A DNA stretch of 64,000 nucleotides, taken from assembly GCF_047246645.1 (NCBI RefSeq), contig NZ_JBFOKR010000001.1, positions 329,730-393,729 of the forward strand, written 5' to 3'. Every line of letters begins with the position of its first letter. Positions within the stretch are counted from its first letter, which is position 1. The notes under the pieces were generated by a model. That model worked only from the letters and a program-made list of their open reading frames with translations. It searched no databases and was not told the origin of the DNA. The stretch is from Ferdinandcohnia sp047246645. GTDB taxonomy: Bacteria > Bacillota > Bacilli > Bacillales > Bacillaceae_L. The position numbers were made by a program, and so were the translations under genes. Positions 8,106 through 16,420 of the stretch are shown in pieces.

Positions 8106-8366
8106 ATGGCGCTTGTTATTTATATCTTAAGTAAGGCGTTAGAGATTTACTCATACGCATTAATTATTTATATTTTAATGTCATGGTTTCCCAATGCTAG
8201 AGAATCAGCAATTGGGCAGTTTTTAACAAGAATTTGTGAACCATATCTTGAACCGTTTCGCAGGTTTATCCCACCACTTGGTATGATTGATATTTCGCCT
8301 ATCGTTGGTATTTTAGTTCTAAATTTTGCAGGTCGAGGATTATATGCATTACAATCCATGTTTTAA
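8106..8366 (+). CDS. ylmG: YggT family membrane protein (YlmG)
   Basis: Small integral membrane protein (86 residues) with two hydrophobic segments, about residues 2-25 and 62-84. The motif ILMSWFPNARESAIGQFLTR and the segment EPYLEPFRRFIPPLGMIDISP between them is the family signature. Bacterial YggT proteins are linked by location and phenotype to cell division or membrane organisation, but a mechanism is not known. It begins four bases after sepF, so the two are surely co-transcribed. A terminator follows. Confidence 0.93.
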   Translation: MALVIYILSKALEIYSYALIIYILMSWFPNARESAIGQFLTRICEPYLEPFRRFIPPLGMIDISPIVGILVLNFAGRGLYALQSMF

Positions 8367-8379
8367 ATAACTGGTTTGT

Positions 8380-8418
8380 AGAAAGGGGGCTCAAATTAAA
8401 AAGTTCCCTTTCTTTTTT
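8380..8418 (+). terminator. Intrinsic terminator after ylmG
   Basis: AGAAAGGG (8380-8387) pairs with CCCTTTCT (8406-8413), followed by TTTTT. It separates the sepF-ylmG unit from ylmH. Confidence 0.75.
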
Positions 8419-8475
8419 GCTACTATATAATGAATTGTCATTTTATTGTTAATTCATATAAGTTGGAGAGTATCA

Positions 8476-9249
8476 ATGAATCTATATCAACATTTTCGAA
8501 AAGAAGAGCATGCATTTATTGATCAAGTATTAGAGTGGAGAGAAAACGTCGAGGAACAATATAGTCCAAAGTTAATTGATTTTCTTGATCCGCGTGAACA
8601 AGAAATCGTTAAACTAGTGATTGGTTCGAGTGGAGATACATTAGTAGAATTTTCAGGTGGAAAAGAATCTTGTGAGCGGAAGCGGGCACTTATTTACCCT
8701 AGCTATTTTCAACCGAATGAAGAAGATTTTATGCTATCCTATTTTGAGATACAGTATCCCACAAAGTTTGTAACCATTGATCATCGTAAGGTTTTAGGGT
8801 CATTAATGTCCCTCGGACTTAAACGGTCAAAATTTGGTGATATTGTCACGAATGAAGAAAGAGTTCAATTGGTAGTTGCAACAGAGATCTCAGACTACAT
8901 ACAAATGAATTTTAATTCGGTAGGAAGAGCAACTGTTTCCCTTAAGGAAATCCATAGTAAGGATTTGCTCGAGATCAAGGATCAATGGGCCGAACAGGCA
9001 GTAACTGTCTCTTCTTTGAGGTTAGATGTGGTTTTGGCATCTATCTATCAAATATCGAGACAGAAGGCGCAAGCATTTATTGAAAATGGTCTTGTTAAGG
9101 TTAATTGGAAAAAAATTGAACATTCCTCCTTTGAATGTAAGGAAGAAGATGTTCTTTCGCTTAGGGGCTATGGTAGAAGTAAACTCCATACGATTGATGG
9201 TAAGACGAAAAAAGATAAATGGAAAATTAATATTGGTAAACAAATTTAG
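8476..9249 (+). CDS. ylmH: S4-domain RNA-binding protein YlmH
   Basis: RNA-binding protein of 257 residues. The N-terminal two thirds is the YlmH-specific domain (NLYQHFRKEEHAFIDQVLEW at the start). The C-terminal third is an S4 fold (LRLDVVLASIYQISRQKAQAF, ending VLSLRGYGRSKL). YlmH has been linked to ribosome-associated quality control in B. subtilis, where it can act with the Ala-tailing factor RqcH, also encoded in this window. ATG 8476 is chosen because TTGGAGAG lies 5 bases upstream; a frame extension of ten codons precedes it without a ribosome site. Confidence 0.94.
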   Translation: MNLYQHFRKEEHAFIDQVLEWRENVEEQYSPKLIDFLDPREQEIVKLVIGSSGDTLVEFSGGKESCERKRALIYPSYFQPNEEDFMLSYFEIQYPTKFVTIDHRKVLGSLMSLGLKRSKFGDIVTNEERVQLVVATEISDYIQMNFNSVGRATVSLKEIHSKDLLEIKDQWAEQAVTVSSLRLDVVLASIYQISRQKAQAFIENGLVKVNWKKIEHSSFECKEEDVLSLRGYGRSKLHTIDGKTKKDKWKINIGKQI

Positions 9250-9442
9250 GAACAAAAACGTACGCCTATGGAGTTGGAATTGAATTAACCCTAACATCAG
9301 TTTATACATATCATTATTTTTATAAATTTCCTTAAACAAAAAATTCTTGAAGGATTTTAAGGATTTCTGTCGAATATTAAAGTATTCATTTTATGTAGTG
9401 AATAAGGAATACATCATATAAATTTTTTTGGAGGTGGCACTT

Positions 9443-9943
9443 GTGCCTTTAACGCCATTAGATATTCATAATAAAGAATTTAATAAAGGGTTTCGTGGTT
9501 ATGATGAAGATGAAGTAAATGAATTTCTTGATCAGGTAATCAAGGATTATGAATTAGTCATTCGTGAGAAGAAAGAGCTTGAATCTAAATTATCCGAACT
9601 AAATGAAAAACTAGGTCATTTTACAAATATCGAAGAAACATTAAATAAGTCCATTTTGATTGCGCAAGAAACTGCAGAGGAAGTTAAGCGTAATGCATCT
9701 AAAGAAGCTAAACTAATTATAAAAGAAGCTGAGAAAAATGCAGATCGTATTATAAATGAATCACTTGCCAAATCAAGAAAGATTACAATAGAAATTGAAG
9801 AACTTAAAAAGCAATCAAAGGTCTTTAGAAATCGTTTTAGAATGCTAATTGAAGCACAATTGGACATGCTTAGCAATGACGATTGGGATCACCTAATGGA
9901 ATATAATGTTGATCCTGTTTTTGCAGAAAGTGAAGAAAAATAA
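9443..9943 (+). CDS. divIVA: Cell pole/septum scaffold protein DivIVA
   Basis: Coiled-coil protein that recognises negatively curved membrane at poles and septa and recruits MinJ, RacA and others. It is 166 residues. The N-terminal lipid-binding domain begins PLTPLDIHNKEFNKGFRGYD and is followed by long heptad-rich helices (about 30-65 and 70-140) and the conserved end QLDMLSNDDWDHLMEYNVDP. The GTG at 9443 is chosen because GGAGGTGG lies just before it and homologues begin MPLTP. It closes the ylm division cluster, ahead of the ileS T-box. Confidence 0.98.
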   Translation: MPLTPLDIHNKEFNKGFRGYDEDEVNEFLDQVIKDYELVIREKKELESKLSELNEKLGHFTNIEETLNKSILIAQETAEEVKRNASKEAKLIIKEAEKNADRIINESLAKSRKITIEIEELKKQSKVFRNRFRMLIEAQLDMLSNDDWDHLMEYNVDPVFAESEEK

Positions 9944-9953
9944 GTTCTAAACC

Positions 9954-9982
9954 TTGACTCAATCAGTTATTACGAATATAAT
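9954..9982 (+). promoter_or_regulatory. Sigma-A promoter of the ileS T-box transcript
   Basis: TTGACT (9954-9959), 17-bp spacer, TATAAT (9977-9982), close to consensus. Transcription should begin near 9989. Confidence 0.8.
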
Positions 9983-9988
9983 TTTACA

Positions 9989-10273
9989 ACAAAGCTAAAA
10001 AGTGAAAAGAACAATAAAATATACTAGTAACTATGAAAGGGACAGTAGTTTCTACAAAAGCTTATAAACAACTAGCGAGTCGAGGACGGTGGAAGCTCGA
10101 TATAAGCAGTGGAAATGAAAATCACCCTGGAGTTCAGTACTGAAATTACTGTAAGTAACTGCGATTACATTCACGTTACGAATGATAAGTGGACTATTTG
10201 ATTTCTATATAGTCTATAAGGGTGGTACCGCGGGAGACCTTCTCGTCCCTTTCTGGGATGAGAAGGTCTTTTT
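9989..10273 (+). promoter_or_regulatory. T-box riboswitch leader of ileS (tRNA-Ile sensing)
   Basis: The T-box sequence GGTGGTACCGCGGG (10221-10234) lies directly before a strong terminator: AGACCTTCTCGTCCC (10235-10249) pairs with GGGATGAGAAGGTCT (10255-10269) and runs into Ts. Upstream, GAAATCACC (10118-10126) resembles a specifier loop, giving ATC (10121-10123), an Ile codon. This fits the downstream gene. Uncharged tRNA-Ile would pair with the specifier and the T-box bulge and stabilise the antiterminator. The specifier assignment is inferred from position. Confidence 0.95.
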
Positions 10274-10421
10274 GTATTTTCTTAAATTTCAGAACTTCTA
10301 CTTCTGTATGTAGATATGAAATTTTGGTTACATAAGAAGTAAGAGGAACTGACTTACAGTAGCTAGTATAGTTGTGTAAGTTTTTAAACTAAGCTGATAT
10401 TAACTCGTAGGAGGATAAAAA

Positions 10422-13190
10422 ATGGATTACAAAGATACGTTATTAATGCCGAAAACTGAATTCCCAATGCGTGGGAATCTTCCAAATCGTGAACCTGAAA
10501 TGCAAGAACGATGGGAACAAATGGATATTTATAAAAAGGTGCAAGAGCGAACAAAAGACCGCCCATTTTTCATTTTACATGATGGACCTCCATATGCGAA
10601 TGGTGATATTCATATGGGTCATGCTTTAAACAAAATCCTAAAGGATATGATTGTTCGATTTAAGTCCATGAATGGATATAATGCACCTTATGTGCCAGGG
10701 TGGGATACACATGGCCTTCCTATTGAAACTGCACTTACTAAGAATAAAAAAGTAAAACGAAAAGAGCTAAGTGTTGCAGAATTCCGTAAACTTTGTGAAG
10801 AATATGCCTATGAACAAATTAATAACCAACGTGAACAATTTAAAAGATTAGGTGTACGAGGTGATTGGGAAAACCCATATATCACACTAAAGCCAGAGTA
10901 TGAAGCACAACAAATTAAAGTTTTTGGTGAGATGGCTAAAAAAGGCTATATTTATAAAGGATTAAAGCCTGTTTATTGGTCTCCATCAAGTGAATCTGCA
11001 CTTGCTGAAGCAGAAATCGAATATCAAGATAAAAAATCACCTTCAATTTATGTTGCCTTTCCTGTAAGAGATGGTAAAGGTGTTTTAGAAGGGGACGAAA
11101 AAATTGTTATCTGGACTACTACACCTTGGACTATTCCTGCAAACTTAGGTATTAGTGTACATCCAGACCTTGAATATAGTGTTGTTAATGCTGATAATAA
11201 CAAATATGTTGTTGCTTCCGCATTAGTTGAGTCTGTTACAAAAGAAGTGGGCTGGGAGTCTGTTTCAGTTGTAAAAACGTTTAAGGGAAGCCAATTAGAA
11301 AATGCTGTTGCAGTTCATCCTTTGTATGGTCGCGACTCATTAGTAATGCTAGGGGATCATGTAACGACAGATGCTGGTACAGGATGTGTTCACACAGCTC
11401 CAGGTCACGGTGAAGACGACTTTATTGTCGGACAAAAATACGGTATTGGGGTTCTTTGTCCAGTTGATGAAAAAGGATATATGACAAGCGAAGCGGAAGG
11501 TTTTGAAGGTTTATTCTATGATGAAGCCAACAAGCCAATTACTGAAAAGTTAACTGAAGCTGGTGCATTACTAAAGCTTTCATTCATTACACACTCTTAT
11601 CCACATGACTGGAGAACAAAGAAGCCTACTATTTTTAGAGCAACTGCTCAATGGTTTGCTTCAATAAAAGATTTTAGAGAAGACTTATTGCAAGCTGTAA
11701 AGGAAACGAAGTGGGTACCGGCATGGGGAGAAACACGCTTGTTTAACATGGTACGTGACCGTGGCGATTGGTGTATTTCGCGTCAACGTGCATGGGGAGT
11801 GCCAATTCCAGTGTTCTACGGTGAAAATGGTGATCCAATTATTACAGATGAAACAATTGACCATGTTTCAAACCTTTTTAGAGAATATGGTTCAAATGTC
11901 TGGTTTGAAAGAGAAGCAAAGGATTTGTTACCAGAAGGTTTTACTCATGAATCAAGTCCAAATGGTGTATTTACAAAAGAAACAGACATTATGGACGTAT
12001 GGTTTGATTCAGGTTCTTCTCACCAAGCGGTTCTATTAGAAAGAGACGATTTACAACGTCCTGCTGACTTATATTTAGAGGGCTCCGACCAGTATCGAGG
12101 ATGGTTTAACTCTTCATTATCTACTGCAGTAGCTGTTACAGGAAAAGCTCCTTATAAGGGAATTTTAAGCCACGGATTTGCTCTTGATGGGGAAGGCCGT
12201 AAGATGAGTAAATCTCTAGGAAATGTTGTTGTTCCTGCGAAAGTTATGAACCAGTTAGGTGCAGATATTCTTCGATTATGGGTTGCTTCAGTTGATTATC
12301 AATCTGATGTAAGAGTATCAGATAATATCTTAAAACAAGTAGCAGAGGTATATCGTAAGATTAGAAATACATTTAGATTCCTCTTAGGAAACTTAAGTGA
12401 TTTCTCACCTGAAACAAATGCTGTTCCAGTTGAGGAGCTTCGTGAGGTTGACCGATATATCCTTGTTAAGTTAAATAAGTTAATTGATAAGGTTAAATCA
12501 TCATATGATAATTATGAGTTTGCAGCTGTATATCATTCTGTTCATAATTTCTGTACTATTGAGCTAAGCTCGTTCTATCTTGATTTTGCAAAGGATATTT
12601 TATATATCGAGGCACCAGATCATAAAGATCGTCGTGCAATTCAAACAGTATTATATGAGACATTATTAAGCTTAACGAAGCTTGTTACACCAATTTTGCC
12701 GCATACAGCTGACGAAGTATGGTCTCATATTCAATCTGTTCAAGAAGAAAGTGTGCAATTAGTGGCTATGCCGGAATCTGTAAATATTCCAAATGCACAA
12801 GCTGTTGAAACCAAGTGGGATGCATTTATGGAGTTACGCGATGATGTATTAAAGGCACTTGAAAATGCAAGAAATGAAAAAGTTATCGGTAAATCATTAG
12901 CTGCAAGTATTACTCTATATCCAAATTCTAAGACTCAGGAATTACTAGCTTCTGTAGAAGAAAATGTACAACAACTATTTATTGTTTCGGGATTTGAAAT
13001 CGGTGGTTCTTATGAAGATGCACCAGAGTCAGCACAAGTTTTTGATACTGTTAAAATTGAAGTGAAAGTAGCAGAGGGAGAAACTTGTGATCGTTGTTGG
13101 GTTGTTTCGACAACAATTGGTGAAAATGAAAACCATCCAACTCTTTGCTCCCGTTGTGGATCAGTAGTAGATACACATTATGCTAAGTAA
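10422..13190 (+). CDS. ileS: Isoleucine-tRNA ligase
   Basis: Class I aminoacyl-tRNA synthetase that charges tRNA-Ile and edits misactivated Val. It is 922 residues, the full bacterial length. The HIGH motif appears as HMGH at 64-67 after DGPPYANGDI; the KMSKS motif is at 594-598. Between them lies the CP1 editing domain with WTTTPWTIPANLGISVHPDL and GHGEDDF. The C-terminal zinc site is CDRCW (Cys889, Cys892) with CSRCG near 909-912, as in the eubacterial form. AGGAGG precedes the ATG. Expression is controlled by the T-box leader upstream. Confidence 0.99.
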   Translation: MDYKDTLLMPKTEFPMRGNLPNREPEMQERWEQMDIYKKVQERTKDRPFFILHDGPPYANGDIHMGHALNKILKDMIVRFKSMNGYNAPYVPGWDTHGLPIETALTKNKKVKRKELSVAEFRKLCEEYAYEQINNQREQFKRLGVRGDWENPYITLKPEYEAQQIKVFGEMAKKGYIYKGLKPVYWSPSSESALAEAEIEYQDKKSPSIYVAFPVRDGKGVLEGDEKIVIWTTTPWTIPANLGISVHPDLEYSVVNADNNKYVVASALVESVTKEVGWESVSVVKTFKGSQLENAVAVHPLYGRDSLVMLGDHVTTDAGTGCVHTAPGHGEDDFIVGQKYGIGVLCPVDEKGYMTSEAEGFEGLFYDEANKPITEKLTEAGALLKLSFITHSYPHDWRTKKPTIFRATAQWFASIKDFREDLLQAVKETKWVPAWGETRLFNMVRDRGDWCISRQRAWGVPIPVFYGENGDPIITDETIDHVSNLFREYGSNVWFEREAKDLLPEGFTHESSPNGVFTKETDIMDVWFDSGSSHQAVLLERDDLQRPADLYLEGSDQYRGWFNSSLSTAVAVTGKAPYKGILSHGFALDGEGRKMSKSLGNVVVPAKVMNQLGADILRLWVASVDYQSDVRVSDNILKQVAEVYRKIRNTFRFLLGNLSDFSPETNAVPVEELREVDRYILVKLNKLIDKVKSSYDNYEFAAVYHSVHNFCTIELSSFYLDFAKDILYIEAPDHKDRRAIQTVLYETLLSLTKLVTPILPHTADEVWSHIQSVQEESVQLVAMPESVNIPNAQAVETKWDAFMELRDDVLKALENARNEKVIGKSLAASITLYPNSKTQELLASVEENVQQLFIVSGFEIGGSYEDAPESAQVFDTVKIEVKVAEGETCDRCWVVSTTIGENENHPTLCSRCGSVVDTHYAK

Positions 13191-13203
13191 TTGAATATAA
13201 TAA

Positions 13204-13240
13204 AAGAAAAATACCATGTTAAGTTCATGGTATTTTTCTT
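13204..13240 (+). terminator. Intrinsic terminator after ileS
   Basis: A perfect 15-bp stem, AAGAAAAATACCATG with CATGGTATTTTTCTT, around a 7-base loop. Confidence 0.88.
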
Positions 13241-13346
13241 ATTGCTTCATATTAAGAATACATTTTATTCTGTACATCAAAACACAGCTTGCCAGCGGTC
13301 ATAAGGAATCATGTTTTTCGTATTATGTGAGTAACAAATAAACTAT

Positions 13347-13599
13347 CAAATGCGCCTTGGCATATTTGCGCCCGATTTTTTTCGAGTTTGCTCGATAGAG
13401 TGAAACTTAATCAGTGGTGATTTTCCACTGATCCTAGTTGCGGCCCACAGGAAGTGGGTCACACAGACGTTGCCACAGGACGTGGCGCTGTTAGTCTTTG
13501 TTCACTCTCAGGCTTTTACTGGCAGTTGGCCGTTAGGGCAATATTGCCAGTTAAAGCGTGGAAAATTTCCTTTTAAAAATCGTGGCGTCCGCCGGAGGC
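13347..13599 (-). repeat. Composite repeat in the ileS-ylyA gap: palindrome copy 2 plus GCCACGTCCTGTGGC hairpin
   Basis: Read on the minus strand, this stretch ends with TCGAGCAAACTCGA, an A-run, ATCGGGCGCAAATATGCC and AAGGCGCATTTG (13347-13374 on the plus strand), matching 29995-30047 closely. Its other end (13580-13599) matches the flank GCCTCAGGCGGATGCCTCG at 29959-29977. Between them about 190 extra bases are present here and absent from the other copy. This extra part holds several hairpins, including the GCCACGTCCTGTGGC unit at 13472-13486 (reverse orientation) also seen at 57526 and 57657. No gene is supported here. Confidence 0.6.
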
Positions 13600-13699
13600 T
13601 TTAACTTTATTCTGTCGTAGTATGAATCGCGACTGAATTGTATACTCTTTTTGCATCCCACTTATAGAAGTAAGGGGACTTCTGCTGAATAAAGTTAAA
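13600..13699 (-). repeat. 100-bp element with 15-bp terminal inverted repeats, copy 1
   Basis: TTTAACTTTATTCTG at the left end and CTGAATAAAGTTAAA at the right end are inverted repeats with one mismatch, exactly 100 bp overall. Its reverse complement aligns along its length with 29859-29958, including AGAGTATAC in the interior. No reading frame of note lies inside. Confidence 0.7.
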
Positions 13700-13809
13700 A
13701 GGAAAAACTTGTTGGCTTTAATGAAAACTCAAAAAGGTAACACTATCTATACTACCTTATAGAGATGTTATTTAAGCATTAATCAAAAGCATGATAAGGA
13801 GGCGTTCCA

Positions 13810-14181
13810 ATGAACGGTCAATATGCAGAGATTAAAGCGGAGTTAGAGTTAACAAAACAAGAATTATTGTCTAGGTTAGCACAATCAACACAATATGAGG
13901 TTAGTTCAGAACTCTTTTTTCAAGATGAAAAGACAGAGAAAGAAAAAATTGTCATCACACATATAAAAGAAGATTTACAGGACGTGGACCGTGCGTTACG
14001 AAAAATGAAACTTGGTTCATATGGGATATGTGAGGAAACAGGTCAAGAAATACCGTACGAAAAACTAAGAATATTGCCTACTGCACGATCCATTTATGAT
14101 TTTACCTTCACTGATTTATATGATCGTAACGTTATTCCTCTTCAACGTGAAAACCATCTTTACTTAGTTGAACAGAAGTAA
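13810..14181 (+). CDS. ylyA: DksA/TraR-family regulator, YlyA-like
   Basis: Small protein of 123 residues at the position of B. subtilis ylyA, an RNA-polymerase-binding factor active in the forespore. The N-terminal half is helical/coiled coil (residues 1-65, rich in Glu, Lys, Leu), followed by a DksA-type segment RKMKLGSYGICEETGQEIPYEKL. Only one Cys (Cys74) remains of the usual four-Cys zinc finger, so the finger fold is probably metal-free. AAGGAGGCG precedes the ATG. A hairpin overlaps the stop. The paralogue YteA type is an alternative name; location favours YlyA. Confidence 0.8.
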   Translation: MNGQYAEIKAELELTKQELLSRLAQSTQYEVSSELFFQDEKTEKEKIVITHIKEDLQDVDRALRKMKLGSYGICEETGQEIPYEKLRILPTARSIYDFTFTDLYDRNVIPLQRENHLYLVEQK

Positions 14182-14204
14182 TAGTATTTTACTTCTGTTC
14201 TCTT
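14170..14204 (+). terminator. Hairpin overlapping the ylyA stop codon, probable terminator
   Basis: GAACAGAAGTAA (14170-14181) pairs with TTACTTCTGTTC (14189-14200) around 7 bases, then TCTT. The T-run is weak. Confidence 0.55.
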
Positions 14205-14290
14205 CTAGGTTTCCCCAGTTTAGATTGTACAGCAAATCAATCATATGCTAAAATTCAATAGGTATAGTAAGTTGATATGGGGGCGTTTTT

Positions 14291-14779
14291 GTGTATTATT
14301 ATTTACTGGCATTGTTTGTTGTTATTTTGGACCAGCTTACCAAATGGGTAATTGTAAAGTATATGGAGATTGGAGACCGTATTTCTGTAATTGAGAATTT
14401 TATATACATAACTTCTCACCGAAATAAAGGCGCAGCTTGGGGAATACTTCAAGGACAGATGTGGTTCTTTTATATCGTTACCGCTATTGTGCTAGTTATG
14501 CTTGTTATTTATATCCAAAAGCTAAAGCCGAATCAAAAATTGTTTGGTATTGCATTGGCTTTTATGCTTGGAGGAGCAATTGGAAATTTTATAGACCGTA
14601 TCTTTCGTAAAGAAGTTGTTGATTTTATAGATACATACATTTTTACATATGATTTTCCTATTTTTAATATTGCAGATTCAGCACTTGTGATAGGCGTAGG
14701 TTTTATACTAATACTTACATTATTCGAAGGAAAATTAGATAAGGAGAAAACAGATGAATCAATTCGAACTAACGATTGA
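14291..14779 (+). CDS. lspA: Lipoprotein signal peptidase (signal peptidase II)
   Basis: Membrane aspartic protease that cleaves the signal peptide of prolipoproteins after lipid modification. It is 162 residues with four membrane segments (about 4-22, 56-76, 84-102, 128-148). The catalytic pair is Asp102 in GGAIGNFIDRIF and Asp129 in FNIADSALVIG, the positions known in B. subtilis. The start is a GTG after GGGGGCG. The last 26 bases overlap the start of the downstream pseudouridine synthase gene, indicating translational coupling. Confidence 0.98.
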   Translation: MYYYLLALFVVILDQLTKWVIVKYMEIGDRISVIENFIYITSHRNKGAAWGILQGQMWFFYIVTAIVLVMLVIYIQKLKPNQKLFGIALAFMLGGAIGNFIDRIFRKEVVDFIDTYIFTYDFPIFNIADSALVIGVGFILILTLFEGKLDKEKTDESIRTND

Positions 14780-15662
14780 AGAGAATCAGCAAAATGACCG
14801 AATTGATAAGGTTGTTTCTAGCTTCAATACAGAGTGGTCAAGAAATCAGGTACAAGGATGGATTAAAGAAGGCAATGTTACTGTAAATGGTAAGATTGTA
14901 AAAACGGGTTACAAGTGTAATCAAGGTGATGTTATTGAAGTTAACATACCTGAACCAGAAGCATTAGATGTTGTACCAGAAGAAATGAACTTAGATATTT
15001 ATTATGAGGATTCAGATGTACTTGTAGTGAACAAGCCTAAAGGGATGGTTGTTCATCCAGCTCCTGGTCATATGAGTGGCACACTTGTTAATGGCTTAAT
15101 GGCGCACTGTAAGGACTTATCAGGTATTAATGGGGTACTTCGACCGGGAATTGTGCATAGAATTGATAAGGATACTTCTGGTTTGTTGATGGTGGCAAAG
15201 AACGATTTAGCTCATGAATCATTAGTCAATCAACTAGTAGCAAAAACTGTAACCAGAAAGTATAAGGCAATTGTACATGGTGTTATACCGCATGACCAAG
15301 GAACGATTGATGCTCCTATTGGCAGGGATAAGCGAGACCGCCAGAGTATGACAGTTACTGACGAGAATAGTAAAGTAGCTGTTACTCATTTTAATGTCAT
15401 TGAGCGGATGAAGGATTTTACTTTTGTTGAATGTCAGCTAGAAACAGGCAGAACGCATCAAATTAGAGTTCACATGAAGTATATCGGATACCCTTTAGTT
15501 GGTGATCCAAAATATGGTCCGAAAAAGACTCTAGATATTGGTGGACAAGCATTACATGCAGGTTTGTTAGGCTTTATTCACCCACGAACCTCAGAATATC
15601 TTGAGTTCGAAGCTCCTTTACCAAATGACTTTGAAGAATTACTTGAAAAACTTAGACGATAA
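14754..15662 (+). CDS. ylyB: RluD-family 23S rRNA pseudouridine synthase (YlyB)
   Basis: Converts specific uridines of large-subunit rRNA to pseudouridine. It is 302 residues. An N-terminal S4 RNA-binding domain (about 12-70, RIDKVVSSFNTEWSRNQVQG) is followed by the catalytic domain with the signature PGIVHRIDKDTSGLLMVAKN, catalytic Asp138, and the later ETGRTHQIRVHMKYIGYPLV block. It is encoded overlapping lspA, an arrangement common in Firmicutes. RluD-like specificity (helix 69) is inferred from the family; the exact target is not shown by the sequence. Confidence 0.93.
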   Translation: MNQFELTIEENQQNDRIDKVVSSFNTEWSRNQVQGWIKEGNVTVNGKIVKTGYKCNQGDVIEVNIPEPEALDVVPEEMNLDIYYEDSDVLVVNKPKGMVVHPAPGHMSGTLVNGLMAHCKDLSGINGVLRPGIVHRIDKDTSGLLMVAKNDLAHESLVNQLVAKTVTRKYKAIVHGVIPHDQGTIDAPIGRDKRDRQSMTVTDENSKVAVTHFNVIERMKDFTFVECQLETGRTHQIRVHMKYIGYPLVGDPKYGPKKTLDIGGQALHAGLLGFIHPRTSEYLEFEAPLPNDFEELLEKLRR

Positions 15663-15681
15663 AAGACCTGATAAATAATCG

Positions 15682-15710
15682 TTGACAAATTTCGATAGTC
15701 AACGTATGAT
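15682..15710 (+). promoter_or_regulatory. Sigma-A promoter of the pyr operon
   Basis: TTGACA (15682-15687), 17-bp spacer, TATGAT (15705-15710). A 7-bp inverted repeat CGTTGAC/GTCAACG (15680-15686 and 15698-15704) overlaps the -35 and fills the end of the spacer. Confidence 0.85.
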
Positions 15711-15716
15711 TAAGTT

Positions 15717-15838
15717 AATTAAATGAGCCCCTTTAAAATCAGTCCCGTGAGGCTGAGAAGGAAACGGATGTCAATGGGATAGGTGTATCCTGTTGTGTAT
15801 TATCTATGTCCTCTCACTAGCGGTGAGAGGACATTTTT
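15717..15838 (+). promoter_or_regulatory. PyrR-binding attenuator upstream of pyrR
   Basis: The PyrR-binding loop AGTCCCGTGAGGCT (15741-15754) sits in a CCCTTT-type stem (anti-antiterminator). It is followed by a terminator: TGTCCTCTCAC (15807-15817) with GTGAGAGGACA (15823-15833) and five Ts. With UMP bound, PyrR stabilises the first stem so that the terminator forms and transcription stops. Confidence 0.93.
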
Positions 15839-15875
15839 CGTTACAAGGGAGTTTGCAAAAAGTGAGGTGAACAAG

Positions 15876-16418
15876 TTGACTGAAAAGGCTGTTGTACTTG
15901 ATGTTCAAGCAATTAGAAGAGCGCTAACAAGAGTTGCCCATGAAATTATCGAAAAAAATAAAGGAATTGAAGATTGTGTAATCGTGGGAATCAAAACAAG
16001 AGGAATTTATCTGGCTCAACGAATTGCAGATAAAATCGAGCAAATTGAAGGTAAAAAGATTGTTGTAGGGGAGTTAGACATCACACTATATAGAGATGAC
16101 TTAACAACAAAAACAGCGGATAAAGAGCCGATTGTTAAAGGATCTGATATACCGGTTGATATCAACAATAAAAAAGTAATCTTGGTGGATGACGTATTAT
16201 TCACTGGTAGAACAGTTAGAGCTGCATTAGATGCTCTAATTGACATAGGAAGACCAGCTCAAATTCAACTTGCAGTTCTTATCGATAGAGGACATCGTGA
16301 GTTTCCGATTAGAGCTGACTACGTAGGGAAAAATATCCCTACTGCTAGCTCAGAAAAAATAGTTGTTGAATTAGAAGATATTGACACAGTTGATCAAGTA
16401 ACCATTCATAAAAATTAA
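15876..16418 (+). CDS. pyrR: Bifunctional pyr operon attenuation regulator / uracil phosphoribosyltransferase PyrR
   Basis: RNA-binding attenuation protein that senses UMP/PRPP and acts on the three leaders of this operon; it also has weak uracil phosphoribosyltransferase activity. It is 180 residues. The PRPP-binding motif VILVDDVLFTGRTVRAALDA lies at about 97-116, and IVGIKTRGIYLAQR near the N-terminus is conserved. The TTG at 15876 is chosen: GAGGTGA lies 5 bases before it and homologues start MxxKAV; a 31-codon upstream extension would run through the attenuator hairpin. Confidence 0.97.
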   Translation: MTEKAVVLDVQAIRRALTRVAHEIIEKNKGIEDCVIVGIKTRGIYLAQRIADKIEQIEGKKIVVGELDITLYRDDLTTKTADKEPIVKGSDIPVDINNKKVILVDDVLFTGRTVRAALDALIDIGRPAQIQLAVLIDRGHREFPIRADYVGKNIPTASSEKIVVELEDIDTVDQVTIHKN

Positions 16419-16420
16419 TA

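Noticed and set aside
13722..13754. Sigma-G-like promoter before ylyA (TGAAAA and TATACTA)
   Set aside because: The spacer is 20 bp, longer than the 17-18 expected, and the -35 match is poor.
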